Assembly: GCA_024364735.1 (NCBI GenBank)
Contig: JAGFNQ010000279.1
Location: 1,185,732-1,249,731 of the forward strand
DNA length: 64,000 nt
Direction of reading: 5' to 3'
DNA from: Boesenbergia rotunda
Lineage: Eukaryota > Streptophyta > Magnoliopsida > Zingiberales > Zingiberaceae
Of the stretch, positions 11,446 to 22,520 are shown one piece after another (the first letter of the stretch is position 1; each line of letters starts with the position of its first letter). The translations under genes were made by a program, and so were the position numbers. The notes below the pieces were generated by a model. That model did no database searches. It saw only the letters and a list, made by a program, of their open reading frames with translations, and was not told the DNA's origin.

Positions 11446-11559
11446 TGTTGGTGCAGGCAGCACCTAAGTCAAACCTGGGTTTTGATAATGGCAAAGGGTT
11501 TAAGAGTTAAGATGTTATTTTTGCTCTAATGTGTTCACTAAGTGTGCAGAAAGAAGTCC

Positions 11560-11830
11560 TGGTGAAGGGCTGCTGGGCACCTAGCGAAGGGCTGCTAGGC
11601 ATCGAAACCCTAAGACCTGGCGAAGGGCTGCTAGGCACCTGGCAAAGGGGTGCTAGGCATCGAAGACCTGGTAAAGGGCTGCTAGGCACTTGGCGAAGGG
11701 CTGCTAGGCATCGAAGACCTGGCAAAGGGCTGCTGGGCACCTAGCGAAGGGCTGCTAGGCATCGAAACCCTAAGACCTGGTGAAGGGCTTCTAGGCACCT
11801 GGCGAAGGGCTGCTGGGCAAAAGTCCAACC
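11560..11830 (+). repeat. Minisatellite in the Copia-A LTR
   Basis: About a dozen imperfect copies of a 21-22 bp unit like GCGAAGGGCTGCTAGGCACC, alternating with a version ending ATCGAAGACCTG. The same array, reversed, is in every LTR of this family (31085-31400, 36765-37075, 38565-38770, 61455-61790), with differing copy order. Confidence 0.88.
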
Positions 11831-12090
11831 AGAGGAGCCGTTGGCAAAAAGGTAAACTCTCCTGAGAGGAGTAGGTGAGGATGCGTTCCCCATCGAGGGA
11901 ACAGTAGGCGTCGGTTCGACCTAGGGTTCCATTTGGGAGACCCAAAGTCAGAACCAAGACAACTACGACTATAAAAACTAACTAATATTCTTGCTTTGTT
12001 TGTTGTGGAACTAACCTTGGATGCAGGGACTGAAGGAGTGTGTTTCTGCAGCTCAGAACGCCCTAAAGGAGAGGGGCATGCAGCTGGGGT

Positions 12091-12200
12091 AGGCGTCCGG
12101 GAGGTCCCGGGCGCCCAAGGTCAAAGCCAAACAAGCAGTAAGCAAGAATCGCTTCGAAACAACACTGGGCTAGGTGCCCGGGAGGTCCCGGGCGCCCAAG
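12091..12200. repeat. GC-rich palindromes in the Copia-A LTR
   Basis: Two imperfect palindromes of the form GCCCGGGAGGTCCCGGGCGC, about 80 bases apart, upstream of the TATA box. Related palindromes occur near 3860-3885, 28120-28150, 36465-36490, 38190-38215, 38265-38290 and 61155-61180. CG-rich, possibly enhancer-like or methylation targets. Confidence 0.7.
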
Positions 12201-12390
12201 GTCAAATCCAAAGATGAGTCGAAGCAAAATCAGCCACGAAGCCAGCGGACCCAGTCAAGCTGGGTCTCGGGCGCCCCAGTCAGCTCCAGATCCGATTCGA
12301 AGGGGATAAGCACTGACCAAACTTCGGATAGAGGTTCTCGGATCCGAAGGCACGTGTCAGGCGCCCCCGACGTCCCAGGTGACCCCAGGA

Positions 12391-12402
12391 GCACTATAAA
12401 AG
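12391..12402 (+). promoter_or_regulatory. TATA box of the Copia-A 3' LTR
   Basis: CACTATAAAAGG lies in CCAGGAGCACTATAAAAGGG, in the GC-rich half of the LTR, a good plant core promoter. On the minus strand the Copia-D and Copia-E LTRs have CACTATAAAAGG at the same place (plus-strand CCTTTTATAGTG near 27828, 36201, 37984 and 60857). Confidence 0.75.
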
Positions 12403-12463
12403 GGGCTCGACCCCAAGGCTTCAACACAATAATTTTCCAACGCCTCTAAGCTTTTCGTTCAAG

Positions 12464-12468
12464 CGCGC
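12464..12468. repeat. TSD of Copia-B (left)
   Basis: CGCGC here equals CGCGC at 22176-22180. The uninterrupted LTR at 4160 reads GTGCGCTGCTCC, which agrees with a 5-bp duplication. Confidence 0.9.
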
Positions 12469-13121
12469 TTTTGGGACCGGGTGCATGTTGACACGGATAC
12501 GGGTTCGTAAAATTTTAAATTTTTACGTGCAGCGGAAGAATTAGCATAAAATAATTTCCTAAATTATTTTAACCTCGTATCTAGCATGCAACCTTATGAT
12601 GTGTGGACATGATCATAAATTAAAACTTGTCGGAAAAGTAAACTAATTTACTTTGTACCTCGCGTAACTCGAAGAAAGGGACGAGATCCAACCGTAGCGT
12701 CCCTTGGAAGCGCCGCCTCTATTCGCGTCCACGCCGAGTTCTCTTCGGGATGACTTCGCAAAGTCACGAGTTTTGCGCCAACGAGAACTACTAGATTCTC
12801 TAAAGCACAACTAGAAGATCAAAAGAGAAGAAAAGGAAACTAACCACCAAGAGACGGAATCCAAATTCCGAGAAGGAAGGAGATGTGATCCGCTTCTTCT
12901 TTTTCTTGGTTGGCTTCTTCTTCTTCTTGATGGCTCACGGCAAACCCTAGGATGAAGTGGAGCGCCGGCCCTAGCTCTCAAGGAAGGGCGCCGGCCCTAG
13001 GATGCCCTAAGGGGCACCGGCCCTAAGGGGAGGAAAGAAGAGAGAATGAAAGAGAGAGAGGGAGAGAGTTTATCTCTTGATAGCTCTATATCGATTAGGA
13101 ATTCAAGGCTTGCCTTTGGTT

Positions 13122-13134
13122 CCTTTATATAGTG
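13122..13134 (-). promoter_or_regulatory. TATA box of the Copia-B 3' LTR
   Basis: The minus strand reads CCACTATATAAAGGAACC. The same motif occurs in the 5' LTR near 20532-20545 and in the related solo LTR at 41390-41402. Confidence 0.75.
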
Positions 13135-13524
13135 GCCTCTCCCTTACCAAGTCTCTCTTTTAACGGAATTAGTTATCATAAGAATTTTATCTTATAAAAT
13201 TTCTTATGACTTATTCCGTTATGCCTAGTTTTATTATAACTAACTTTATAATAAAACAAATTCTTCTCTCCTTTAATTATGGAATAAATTTTATAAGAAA
13301 TTTATAAACTTTCTTATTATGAAAAAATCAATTCATAATTGATTTTATAAAATTAAAATAAACCATTCCATAGATCATTTTAATTTCCATAAAAAGAATA
13401 AATTTCTATAAATTTATTTATATAAATTTCTTTATACAAATTTATTTATCCATAATTTATAAAACAAATCGCGCTAGATTTATTTTATTAATTAAACCAA
13501 ATAAATTGGTTTTTTCCCCTTGTT

Positions 13525-13572
13525 GTGGCCGGCCAAACCAAAGGGGGTTAACACCCTCTTTGGCCGGCCAAA
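13525..13572. repeat. Inverted repeat with GGCCGGCC arms
   Basis: GGCCGGCCAAACCAAAGGGG faces ACCCTCTTTGGCCGGCC, giving a long imperfect hairpin around GGTTAACACC. It is repeated at 20945-20992 and, diverged, at 40843-40888 in the related solo LTR. Confidence 0.75.
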
Positions 13573-14755
13573 CCGAGCCGAACCGATCGCGAATTAAACT
13601 CATTTAATTCGCCCAATAAGCCTTCAAAAGACTTAGCCATTTTAAGTTTCCGTTGCGCCTCTGATTAACTCAGATTCGACTTATTTCTCTTGATTGGAAA
13701 ATCTAATTTTCAACTCGTTTTAAATCCCTCGGATTACTCGTAGTACGTGTGACTAAATAGGCTTTCGATTTATGTTGGCCGTCTATAATTAACCAATTAT
13801 AGAACGGTCATGAGTGGCACCTAGTAGTACATCATGACCCCCAATTAATCGAAAGATCAACGGTTTGACCTCAGAAGTAATTCCGAAACCCTTCAGCAGC
13901 TCTAATGAATCGTGCCCCATTCCCTTCACCATCTTATACCCACTTGGTTCAGGACACGGTCTATTTGTGTCAGTCCCCACTAGGCTGACTACGTCACACC
14001 TAGCCCAAGTAGTGTCTTTCTCGTCCTTTGGATTTCTAATTACTCTCATGTATTTAAGAGACTCGCACTCTAAACATGATATGCTCTGGCCAGAGGCTTT
14101 GAGTAACAATCCGACGATAGGCCTGGGTATACATCTCCTCGCAAGGAGTGGTGAATCCTTTGTAGGCTGCTCAAACATCTTCGGGCACTTCGGCTTATAC
14201 CCAATCATCCTGGGTCCACACCTCCTAGGAGATGCTTGCTTAAGATGTTAAAGTATAAGTCTCTATGACCAAGATGACTTGAACACCGCAAGTCAAAGGA
14301 ACATCGCACTTAAGCTGCAGTAAGAACTTCATTGACATATCTATATAGATTACCATATGAAGTTTTACAGCTAGTCACTCCAATGAACTAGTTCCCTTAA
14401 CTAGCATCCATGTTTATCTCCGGACATCCCAATGTCACCAGCCAGTGAGAATCAGCTGATTAGAGAATAACCCATGCTAGTCTCAACAGAATTGATAATG
14501 TCCGTTTTTATCAATTCATCGACTAGGGATATTTTCAATACTTCACAATTGCACATTTAGAGATAATCACTAGTTGTGATCCCATCACAAATTCTCTTAT
14601 GCTGTGAATTGTATTGCGGACATTCAGTAGATGAGTTTAAGATCCCAATCAAATACACAAACATGTATACTCAAATAGTGAATTATCATTTATTAAAATG
14701 AATATTTACAATCATAAGGCGATTGCCTTAGGACACTTCTCTCATATCACTAACA

Positions 14756-15040
14756 AACTCCCACTTGGCCTAATGCCAATCGCTACGGTATCCAATACCA
14801 CAGGCTCTAACATGACCCTCAAACTTGTTCTGAGGCAAGGCCTTAGTTAAAGGATCCGCTAAATTCCTTTCAGTGGGAATTTTCTCAATTTGTATATCAT
14901 TCCTACTTATAATCTCTCTGATCAGATGATAGCGGCGAAGCACGTGTTTGGATCGCTGATGAGACCTTGGTTCCTTTGCTTGTGCAATAGCTCCATTGTT
15001 GTCGCAATAAACCGGTATTGCTTCATCAATGGTTGGAACC
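14756..15040 (-). other. 3' end of Copia-B interior with polypurine tract
   Basis: The minus strand reads CCAAGTGGGAGTT immediately before the LTR start, a short polypurine tract. The rest is decayed RNase H C-terminus and 3' untranslated sequence. Confidence 0.7.
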
Positions 15041-15959
15041 TCACCAAGTTTTGAGACAAACTTCTTGATCCAGACTGCTTCCGTGGTAGAATCCGCTACG
15101 GTGTCTTATTTGGAACTCTTCCAACTTATTGCGCCTCCATTCAAAGTAAATACGTATCCACGTATACCCACGTATTACCATATCTCCTTCTCCATATATT
15201 AGGAACACATCCTTAGTTCTTCTTAAGTACTTAAGGATTGTCTTGACAGCCGCCCAGTGATCCATACCTGGATCAGACTGGTATCTGCTCGTGACGCTCA
15301 GAGCATACGATACATCGGGCCTTGTACATAACATAGCATACATGATAGATCCTATCGCGGATGCATAGGGAATCTTATTCATGCAAATCCTCTCGTCTTC
15401 TGTGCGCGGACACATAGACTTTGAAAGGTTGATCCCATGCCTGATGGGAAGGTAACCTTTCTTGGATTCCGACATGCTAAACCTTTTAGCACTCGGTCTA
15501 TATATGTAGACTGCGAAAGACCAAGCAACCGTTTTGATCTATCTCTATAGATTCTAATCCCAAGGATATAGGTTGCTTCTCCCAGGTCTTTCATGGAGAA
15601 AGTTTTGGACAACCAAATTTTAACTGTCTGTAAAACTGATATATCGTTTCCTATAAGTAATATGTCATCGACATATAATACTAGGAATACGACTGCACTC
15701 CCACTAACCTTCTTGTACACACAAGGTTCGTCAAGATTTTGTGAGAAATCAAACTCTTTGATTGTCTCATCAAAACGGATGTTCCAGCTCCTAGATGCTT
15801 GCTTCAGTCCATATATGGATCGTCGAAGCTTGCATACTTTGGTTTTATCAACCGATGTGAAACCTTCAGGTTGTATCATGTATACATCCTCAAGCAGGTT
15901 TCCATTAAGGAAAGCTGTTTTCACATCCATTTGCCATATCTCATAATCATAATGAGCGC
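15041..15959 (-). pseudogene. Copia-B RT C-terminal half and RNase H, broken
   Basis: Begins with MDVKTAFLNGNLLEDVYM, then IYGLKQASRSWNIRFDE and catalytic YVDD (in VLYVDDILLIGND). A frameshift near 15470 moves the frame; the following piece shows GSIMYAMLCTRPDVSYALS and SRYQSDPG, normal for the RT/RNase H connection. RNase H is damaged: a further frameshift comes after YTWIR, and the STTEAEY region reads DSTTEAVWIKKF, so the segment after STTEA that includes EYIAASEA-like residues is deleted. Confidence 0.88.
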
Positions 15960-16859
15960 TATGGCTAGGAGCATCCGAATGGATTTAAGCATAGCTACTG
16001 GCGAATAGGTTTCGTCATAATCAATTCCTTGTTTTTGACGGTATCCTTTTGCCACTAATCTAGCCTTAAAGGTAACTACATTACCTTCCATGTCGGTTTT
16101 CTTCTTGAAAACCCACTTGCACCCTATGGGCTTGATCCCTTCAGGTGGGTTAACCAAGTCCCATACTCGATTTTCGTACATGGAATCCATTTCCGACTTC
16201 ATGGCTTCGAGCCATTTGTCCCTTTCTGAACATTTCAGAACATCTTCATAACTGATAGGTTCGTCATCGCTTATGAGTAACACGTCGTTCGATTCACTTA
16301 TGAGAAATCCGTATCTCTCTGGAATATTGCGTGTCCTATCAGACCTACGAAGAGGTGGTGTCGTTTTAGGTTCAACTGATAGCTCATCATTATGAGGTAT
16401 TGGTTGTGGGTCTAGACTAGGTGTCTCTGTAATGTCTATTGGAGTTTCTTGAACTTCATCAAGTTCAATGCCACTCCCACTGTTTTCTTGTAAAAGAAAT
16501 TCTTTTTCTAGAAATACAGCATGCCTTGAAACAAACACCTTTTGTTCCAAGGGATGATAGAATTGGTAACCCTTCGTTTCCTTAGGGTATCCAATAAATA
16601 GACATTTATCAGACTTAGCATCCAATTTGTCTGATACAATCCGCTTCACATAAGCGGGACAACCCCATACCTTAAGGTGAGTTAAGTGGGGTTTCTTACT
16701 ATTCCATGTCTTTAGCAAGTAAACAGCTGTCTTAAGTGCATAGCCCCAAAAGGATTTTGGAAGAGTTGCATGATTCATCATCGACCTAACCATGTCCATC
16801 AAGGTTCGGTTGCGCCTCTCAGATACACCATTATGCTGTGGTGTATACGGCGGAGTCCA
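15960..16859 (-). pseudogene. Copia-B integrase C-terminus and RT N-terminal half, broken
   Basis: Follows the nonsense codon at 16860. The C-terminal end of the integrase core (third catalytic Glu in NGVSERRNRTL) lies just before MMDMVRSMMNHATLPKSFWG. A short in-frame deletion joins AVYLLK to TWNSKKPH, removing the usual VNRVPSK stretch. Then KVWGCPAYVK, FIGYPKETKGYQFY, CKWVFKKKTD and DYDETYSPVA of RT. One base is missing near 15960, where the sequence reads LLAIALIMIMRYGKWM instead of a frame leading to QMDVKTAF. Confidence 0.88.
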
Positions 16860-18197
16860 TTAGGACAATATCCCATTGTCCCTAAGATAATCTTGAAACT
16901 CTTGACTTAAGTATTCACCACCCCGATCGGATCGAAGTATCTTAATACTTTTGCCAAGTTGTTTCTCTACTTCATTTCTGAACTCTTTGAATTTCTCAAA
17001 GGCTTCAGATTTATGTTTCATCAAGAACACATACCCGAATCGTGAGTGATCATCGATAAAGGTGATGAAGTAGCTATAGCCTCCTTGTGCAAGAGTTGAC
17101 ATTGGTCCACATACATCAGTATGTATCAGACCAAGCAATTCTTCCACTGGATTACCTTTTCCGGAGAAGAGTAATTTGGTCATCTTGCCTTTTAAGCATG
17201 ATTCGCATGTATTAAATGAACCGGGTTCAAATGATTCCAGAATTCCACATCGGTGTAATTCGGTCATGCGTTTCTTACTTACATGGCCAAGACGGCAATG
17301 CCAAGTGTAGGAGTCTATTCGATTATCTATTCGAGCATGTTTGTTGCTAACTTCGATATTGAAAATGTCACCGGATAAATCTAACGTGTAGATACCATTG
17401 CACAAAGTTCCATTCCCATAAAGAACGCCATTTAAAGTTATGTAACAACAATTGTTACTAAAAGTTAAATGATAACCCTTTTCATTCAAACATGAAATAG
17501 ATACAATGATCTTTATTAACGAAGGAACGAAATAACAATTATCCAATTCTAAGACACGTCCAGTGGGGAGCTTTAGCAAATATGTTCCGATGGCAACAGC
17601 AGTAATCTTTGCTCCATTTCCAACTCGTAAATTCGCTTCTCCTTTGATGAGTCTTCTTCTATTCCTTAGCCCCTGTATGTCATTACATATATGTGAACTG
17701 CACCCAGTATCAAGTACCCAGGTGTTTGAGGAAATAGAGTGACATTCAATAACGAAGCTACTTGAAGAGGATGGGGCATCAGATGCCTTCTCTTTCAAGG
17801 ACTCAAGATAAACCTTGCAGTTTCTTCGCCCGTGACCCTCCTTGTCACAGTGATGGCAAGTGCCTTTTAGGGTATTTTCAGTCTTTTTGGCCTTTTTCTT
17901 CTTTCCCTTATTCTGTTCTTTGGCCTTCCTCTTAGAACCTTTCTTCGAGGAACCAACTAACAGTACCGTCTTTTGATCCTGCTTCACAGAAGGCTCTACA
18001 GTCTTCAGCAGGTTGAGCAACTCAGGAAACTGGTCTGGAGTTGCGTTTTCAGGAGGACGGTTGGGAAGTTGATCTTCAAGGACATAAGCAAGCTTCTCTG
18101 CCTTGAGGACTTTCCTCAGGTTTCGAAGCCAGTCCATGAAGTTTGGCCCAGTCAGTTTATTTGTGTCCAAAATGGAACGCAAGTTCAGAGAAGACAT
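16860..18197 (-). pseudogene. Copia-B gag-protease-integrase N-terminal part
   Basis: 445 codons starting MSSLNLRSILDTNKLTG. Gag is internally deleted: residues 1-60 are the normal start, then within about 25 residues the sequence reaches the Lys-rich stretch before the CCHC knuckle CHHCDKEGHGRRNC (114-127). Protease Asp is in WVLDTGCSSHIC (163). Integrase zinc finger has His300, His305, Cys331 and Cys334; the first two catalytic Asp are 361 (HTDVCGP) and 424 (RSDRGGEY). It ends at TAA after GILS; the family has Gln there (SQWTPP), so a C-to-T change (CAA to TAA) explains the stop. Confidence 0.92.
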
Positions 18198-19892
18198 GAT
18201 CGAGTGATTAACCTAGAAATACAAATTGAGTTTATGTGAGAAGAATGATTAAAGAATGTATCAACATACATTAATAAAAATCCTATTTATTTTTCAAATT
18301 GAATAACCCCTTTTATCAATTCGGGAGATCGTAGGAACATCTCCAAATAGGTTGATATCCAACCATAGATAAGAACCACCATGGCTGTGGCCATCAAGTC
18401 ATTCTTAGCTATGAAGGTAGGTAATTATATCGATTACATATCACATATATGTAACTATCACATTATGCTATCAACTAATTGAATGTTTGCATAAATCATT
18501 GGGTTGTTAACTCATTAACAAGTATGCGACATTATACATAGCACCCAACTGCACCTCTCTTTACATCGACCTTGGCTGTGGCACAACAAATCGATGCTCC
18601 AAGCTTAAGGCTAACCCATTAATCAAGAAATAGTTTTAATATGGTTGGAGCTCATTCAATCGTTTAGTCAGGCTTGGATGTGTCCAACAACCAAAACTAA
18701 GGATTGACCTCTGACTCCAACTACATTATTCATAAACTAATTCCATGGTTTGAACATGTTGAGGTTCAAGCTGGGCATAGATGTGTCCATCAACCCAAAC
18801 GAGAAACAAAACTCCGATTCTAACCATATTAATGGAAGGTGTTGGCCTTAATATTTTGTAAGGGGTTTTGGGTCTCATCTTTTCTAAGCACATTCATGAC
18901 ATATAATCATGTCATGACTAACGATTTCCTTAATAAAGTATGTATGTGACTTAAGTTATCAAGTCTCATTAATTGAATTAGGAACCAGATTTCCTAATTC
19001 TAATTTCATACTTTATTGAAGGAATTGTTTTGGGAAACAATTTCCTAAATTGTCATAATCAATTTCGGAAATAATATGTTAAAGACTTTGATTTCTCTAA
19101 ATCAAAACTTGTTAAATTAAGAGACAATTCCCTTAATTCAACCACATATTATTTTCATGAAAATCTCATTTAAGAAACTCTATAGGAAACCATTTTCCTA
19201 ATTAATTTTGGAGACAACAATATGTAAGAGCATCACCTCTTAAAACATATTTTATTCATGGATTTAATTAATTACAACAAATCGTTTTCTAAGGGTGGCT
19301 CCCCGAGGCTCAGATACCAAAAGAAAAGTAATTTGTCGTAAATCCAATTTGGTCCGCTTCGGAAGCGCAACCAAATTAAACATGACAATTTCATTTAAAA
19401 TTGGGAAATTAAATTACAAAACTAACTTTAAATTGGACGGCTCCCCGAGGCTCAATCCAAAATAAAGAATTTTGTTGTCAATATAAAAACCAATTCAAAT
19501 TTAATTGTCAATTAATTGTCCATAAATTTGTCTAGACTTTCTTGAAAGAAAGTGCCCAAAATTGCGAGATTTCACAATAGGTTTTCAGCTTAATTGTAAG
19601 TTTCTGGTACAAAGAAAACTTACATATTTCCAAAGTTGGAAAATTTCTAAATTAGAAAATTTCCAAGATTGGAAAGTTTCCAAAGATGGGAAGTTTTCAC
19701 AATTATTATAAAATTTCAGAAACTAGGAAATTTCAAACGTTTGCGAAATTTCATGAGGATTTCCAAACTTTGAAATTCCTAAATCTAAAATTTATTATAA
19801 TTGGAAAGATTCCATAATTGAAAAATTTTCCAAAATTGAGATCATGACAAAGTTTTCCACAAAACAATTTTATGATTATGTCGAACACTAAC
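18198..19892 (-). other. Leader of Copia-B between PBS and gag
   Basis: 1.7 kb without a gene, AT-rich, with internal repeats: GTCCAACAACCAAAAC versus GTCCATCAACCCAAAC (18680 and 18785), GGCTCCCCGAGGCTCA twice (19297 and 19437), and many short TTTCCAAAGTTGGAAA-like palindromes at 19560-19860. A long structured leader fits a packaging or translation-control role, but this is inference. Confidence 0.65.
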
Positions 19893-19905
19893 CGGCTCTG
19901 ATACC
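19893..19905 (-). promoter_or_regulatory. PBS of Copia-B
   Basis: The minus strand reads TGGTATCAGAGCC one base after the LTR end, complementary to initiator Met-tRNA. Confidence 0.92.
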
Positions 19906-19906
19906 A

Positions 19907-22175
19907 CTTTTGGGACCGGGTGTATGTTGACACGGATACGGGTTCGTAAAATTTTAAATTTTTACGTGCAGCGGAAGAATTAGCATAAAATAATTTCCTA
20001 AATTATTTTAACCTCGTATCTAGCATGCAACCTTATGATGTGTGGACATGATCATAAATTAAAACTTTGCGGAAAAGTAAACTAATTTACTTTGTACCTC
20101 GCGTAACTCGAAGAAAGGGACGAGATCCAACCGTAGCGTCCCTTGGAAGCTCCGCCTCTATTCGCGTCCACGCCGAGTTCTCTTCGGGATGACTTCGCAA
20201 AGTCACGAGTTTTGCGCCAACGAGAACTACTAGATTCTCTAAAGCACAACTAGAAGATCAAGAGAGAAGAAAAGGAAACTAACCACCAAGAGACGGAATC
20301 CAAATTCCGAGAAGGAAGGAGATGTGATCCGCTTCTTCTTTTCTTGGTTGGCTTCTTCTTCTTCTTGATGGCTCACGGCAACCCTAGGATGAAGTGGAGC
20401 GCCGGCCCTAGCTCTCAAGGAAGGGCGCCGGCCCTAAGGGGAGGAAAGAAGAGAGAATGAAAGAGAGAGAGGGAGAGAGTTTATCTCTTGATAGCTCTAT
20501 ATCGATTAGGAATTCAAGGCTTGCCTTTGGTTCCTTTATATAGTGGCCTCTCCCTTACCAAGTCTCTCTTTTAACGGAATTAACGGAATTAGTTATCATA
20601 AGAATTTTATCTTATAAAATTTCTTATGACTTATTCCGTTATGCCTAGTTTTATTATAACTAACTTTATAATAAAACAAATTCTTCTCTCCTTTAATTAT
20701 GGAATAAATTTTATAAGAAATTTATAAACTTTCTTATTATGAAAAAATCAATTCATAATTGATTTTATAAAATTAAAATAAACCATTCCTTGGATCATTT
20801 TAATTTCCATAAAAAGAATAAATTTCTATAAATTTATTTATATAAATTTCTTTATACAAATTTATTTATCCATAATTTATAAAACAAATCGCGCTAGATT
20901 TATTTTATTAATTAAACCAAATAAATTGGTTTCTTCCCCTTGTTGTGGCCGGCCAAACCAAAGGGGGTTAACACCCTCTTTGGCCGGCCAAACCGAGCCG
21001 AACCGATCACGAATTAAACTCATTTAATTCGCCCAATAAGCCTTCAAAAGACTTAACCATTTTAAGTTTCCGTTGCGCCTCTGATTAACTCAGATTTAAC
21101 TTATTTCTCTTGATTGGAAAATCCAATTTTTAACTCGTTTTAAATCCCTCGGATTACTCGTAGTGCGTGTGACTAAATAGGCTTTCGATTTATGTTGGCC
21201 GTCTATAATTAACCAATTATAGAACGGTCATGAGTGGCACCTAGTAGTACATCATGACCCCCAATTAATCGAAAGATCAACGGTTTGACCTCAGAAGTAA
21301 TTCCGAAACCCTTTAGCAGCTCTAATGAATCGTGCCCCATTCCCTTCACCATCTTATACCCACTTGGTTCAGGACACGGTCTATTTGTGTCAGTCCCCAC
21401 TAGGCTGACTACGTCACACCTAGCCCAAGTAGTGTCTTTCTCATCCTTTGGATTTCTAATTACTCTCATGTATTTAAGAGACTCGCACTCTAAACATGAT
21501 ATGCTCTGGCCAGAGGCTTTGAGTAACAATCCGACGATAGGCCTGGGTATACATCTCCTCGCAAGGAGTGGTGAATCCTTTGTAGGCTGCTCAAACATCT
21601 TCGGGCACTTCGGCTTATACCCAATCATCCTGGGTCCACACCTCCTAGGAGATGCTTGCTTAATATGTTAAAGTATAAGTCTCCATGACCAAGATGACTT
21701 GAACACCGCAAGTCAAAGGAACATCGCACTTAAGCTGCAGTAAGAACATCATTGACATATCTATATAGATTACCATATGAAGTTTTACAGCTAGTCACTC
21801 CAATGAACTAGTTCCCTTAACTAACATCCATGTTTATCTTCGGACATCCCAATGTCACCAGCTAGTGAGAATCAGCTGATTAGAGAATAACCCATGCTAG
21901 TCTCAACAGAATTGATAATGTCCGTTTTTATCAATTCATCGACTAGGGATATTTTCAATACTTCACAATTGCACATTTAGAGATAATCACCAGTTGTGAT
22001 CCCATCACAAATTCTCTTATGCTGTGAATTGTATTGCGGACATTCAGTAGATGAGTTTAAGATCCCAATCAAATACACAAACATGTATACTCAAATAGTG
22101 AATTATCATTTATTAAAATGAATATTTACTATCATAAGGCGATTGCCTTAGGACACTTCTCTCATATCACTAACA
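19907..22175 (-). repeat. 5' LTR of Copia-B
   Basis: 2.27 kb, nearly identical to 12469-14755. It differs by loss of about 28 bases near 20420 (one GCCGGCCCTA-type unit), a tandem TTAACGGAA near 20575 and scattered substitutions. It begins TGTTAG at 22175 and ends AAAA at 19907. TATA box near 20532-20545. Confidence 0.92.
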
Positions 22176-22180
22176 CGCGC
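22176..22180. repeat. TSD of Copia-B (right)
   Basis: CGCGC, matching 12464-12468. Confidence 0.9.
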
Positions 22181-22520
22181 TGCTCCGGCAAACTCCATTC
22201 TAGACATTCTAGCGCCGACGACGACCCTCTGCTCAGAAGTACGATCCATACCGGGCGTCGGTAACGAAAAGTGTACTTGTTTATTTACTGCACTATTATT
22301 GTACGAAATTCTGTAAATCTTTGCTCTACTATAGAATTGCCCGCAGTAAACGGTTAAGGACCGTGGGCCTTGGAGTAGGAGCCGACCGCGACTCCGAACC
22401 AAGTAAAAATACTTGTGTTCCTCGTGTTTGTTTTTAATTCCGCTGTGTATTTTCTCTTAAATCTTATCTGAAAAAGTTTTCATGATATTCACCACCCCCT
22501 CTATCGTGTTTCTCGATCCA
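22181..22520 (+). repeat. 3' LTR of Copia-A, last part
   Basis: Continues the LTR after Copia-B and matches 4165-4503. It stops at CTCGATCCA, lacking the last ACA, and passes directly into the unclassified segment. Confidence 0.9.

Larger units (their letters stand above)
11446..12468 (+). repeat. 3' LTR of Copia-A, first part
   Basis: Starts TGTTGGTGCAGGCAGCACC and continues to the Copia-B insertion; the remainder is at 22181-22520. Joined length is about 1.36 kb. It contains the CTGCTAGGCA minisatellite, GC-rich palindromes and a TATA box. Confidence 0.92.
12469..14755 (-). repeat. 3' LTR of Copia-B
   Basis: Minus-strand LTR of about 2.29 kb running from TGTTAGTGATATG (14755) to CCGGTCCCAAAA (12469). 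The terminus is AAAA where a related solo LTR at 41994 has AACA. No convincing gene. A 139-codon frame at 13789-14208 is treated as chance. Confidence 0.92.
12469..22175 (-). mobile_element. Copia-B: Ty1/copia retrotransposon, broken
   Basis: 9.7-kb minus-strand element with LTRs at 19907-22175 (5') and 12469-14755 (3'), a PBS at 19893-19905, a gag-pol region from 18197 down to about 15041 and a TSD of CGCGC. The LTRs are nearly the same except for a small deletion and scattered substitutions. Pol order is protease, integrase, RT, RNase H. Gag resembles the gag at 63229 (LTGPNF.DWLRNLR), so Copia-B and Copia-F belong to a related group distinct from Copia-A. It cannot be autonomous: gag is internally deleted and pol has a nonsense codon, frameshifts and deletions. 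Confidence 0.95.
3818..22520 (+). mobile_element. Copia-A: Ty1/copia retrotransposon, split by Copia-B
   Basis: Order: truncated 5' LTR (to 4506), Met-tRNA primer-binding site (PBS, 4509), broken gag, spacer, pol in the order protease-integrase-RT-RNase H (copia order), a 1.25-kb 3' region, polypurine tract and 3' LTR (from 11446). Copia-B lies inside the 3' LTR. Without Copia-B the element is about 9 kb. The gag C-terminal coiled coil and long 3' region resemble SIRE/Tork-type plant copias, but I do not fix the lineage. No TSD is visible because the 5' LTR is truncated and the 3' LTR lacks its last three bases. Confidence 0.9.

Noticed and set aside
13789..14208. 139-codon frame in the Copia-B LTR, also present at 21209-21628
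   Set aside because: The two LTRs were identical at insertion, so their agreement is not evidence of selection. In the related solo LTR (40195-40620) the same frame has stops, and it matches no family I know.
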